From JACMLD01 sp964245425 (GTDB taxonomy: Bacteria > Bacteroidota > Bacteroidia > Chitinophagales > Chitinophagaceae), in contig CAXTMV010000116.1 in NCBI GenBank assembly GCA_964245425.1, positions 1 through 15,702 on the forward strand: DNA of 15,702 bases, given 5' to 3'. The translations under genes were made by a program, and so were the position numbers. Shown here piece by piece: positions 15,630 to 15,702 of the stretch. Position 1 is the first letter of the stretch; each line of letters opens with the position of its first letter. Below the pieces are notes generated by a model that did no database searches, was not told where the DNA came from, and saw only the letters and a program-made list of their open reading frames with translations.

Positions 15630-15702
15630 TTACTCGGGCGCCTTATCTTTTAACTGGCTCTTCGTAACAAATACTTTTTTGCCTTTTCCATCAACATAGT
15701 AA
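15630..15702 (-). CDS. C-terminal fragment of a gene cut by the right edge
   Basis: On the minus strand an open frame enters from the edge and ends at TAA (15630-15632). The last 23 residues read YYVDGKGKKVF followed by VTKSQLKDKAPE. The lysine-rich but normal composition and the short gap before the Omp85-like gene (56 nt) suggest a real gene in the same operon. Too little is visible to name it. Confidence 0.45.
   Translation of the reverse strand, partial: YYVDGKGKKVFVTKSQLKDKAPE

Noticed and set aside
15574..15632. Upstream extension of the Omp85-like protein
   Set aside because: The frame stays open upstream of 15573, but the added residues would precede a clean signal peptide and no ATG is in frame.

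Overview
The window looks like a chromosomal segment from a member of the Bacteroidota, most likely the Chitinophagaceae. This is inferred from protein style (PepSY-like secreted protein, YVTN propeller, PAP2 and POTRA-less Omp85 outer-membrane proteins), from the lack of Shine-Dalgarno sequences before starts, and from a TTTG/TAnnTTTG-type promoter. No rRNA, tRNA, CRISPR array, transposase or phage gene was seen. A run of ten N at 12682-12691 marks an assembly gap inside a small gene.

Left part (1-5223, + strand): a tripartite efflux operon cut by the window edge. It holds a TolC-like outer-membrane channel, a short lipoprotein adaptor whose alpha-hairpin is almost missing, and an RND permease. 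The genes are 9-13 nt apart. The permease combines the Asp-Asp pair of drug-type pumps with the Glu and Lys proton-relay residues of metal-type pumps. A convergent gene (5298-5726, -) encodes a small secreted PepSY-like protein.

Middle (5727-7505): two non-coding stretches of about 350 and 415 bp flank a secreted YVTN/YncE-like beta-propeller gene (6073-7089, +). The first stretch can fold into several hairpins, including a possible three-way junction. The second carries a 19-bp perfect-arm hairpin, a promoter-like pair of boxes and TGATC-containing repeats. Both stretches share an 11-mer (CCCGAAACCGG) and a 10-mer (ATGCAAGCAT), so the propeller gene and the next operon may be co-regulated.

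Centre (7506-12404, +): the most interesting part, a compact three-gene haem-oxidation operon. Gene 1 is a single polypeptide fusing a glutathione-S-transferase-like module to a complete cytochrome P450. Gene 2 starts inside the stop codon of gene 1 and encodes a membrane protein with two copies of an alpha/beta domain (TIH...DG motif) around a hydrophobic helix. Gene 3 is a large cytoplasmic DyP-type peroxidase. A terminator-like hairpin with a T-tract follows. A joint role in metabolism of (hydro)peroxides or oxidised lipids is plausible but is inference.

Right part: an ABA4-like small membrane protein gene interrupted by the N run (12470-12911, +), then on the minus strand a PAP2-family phosphatase (13026-14051), a POTRA-less Omp85/BamA-like barrel protein (14272-15573), and the C-terminal 23 codons of an upstream gene cut by the right edge.
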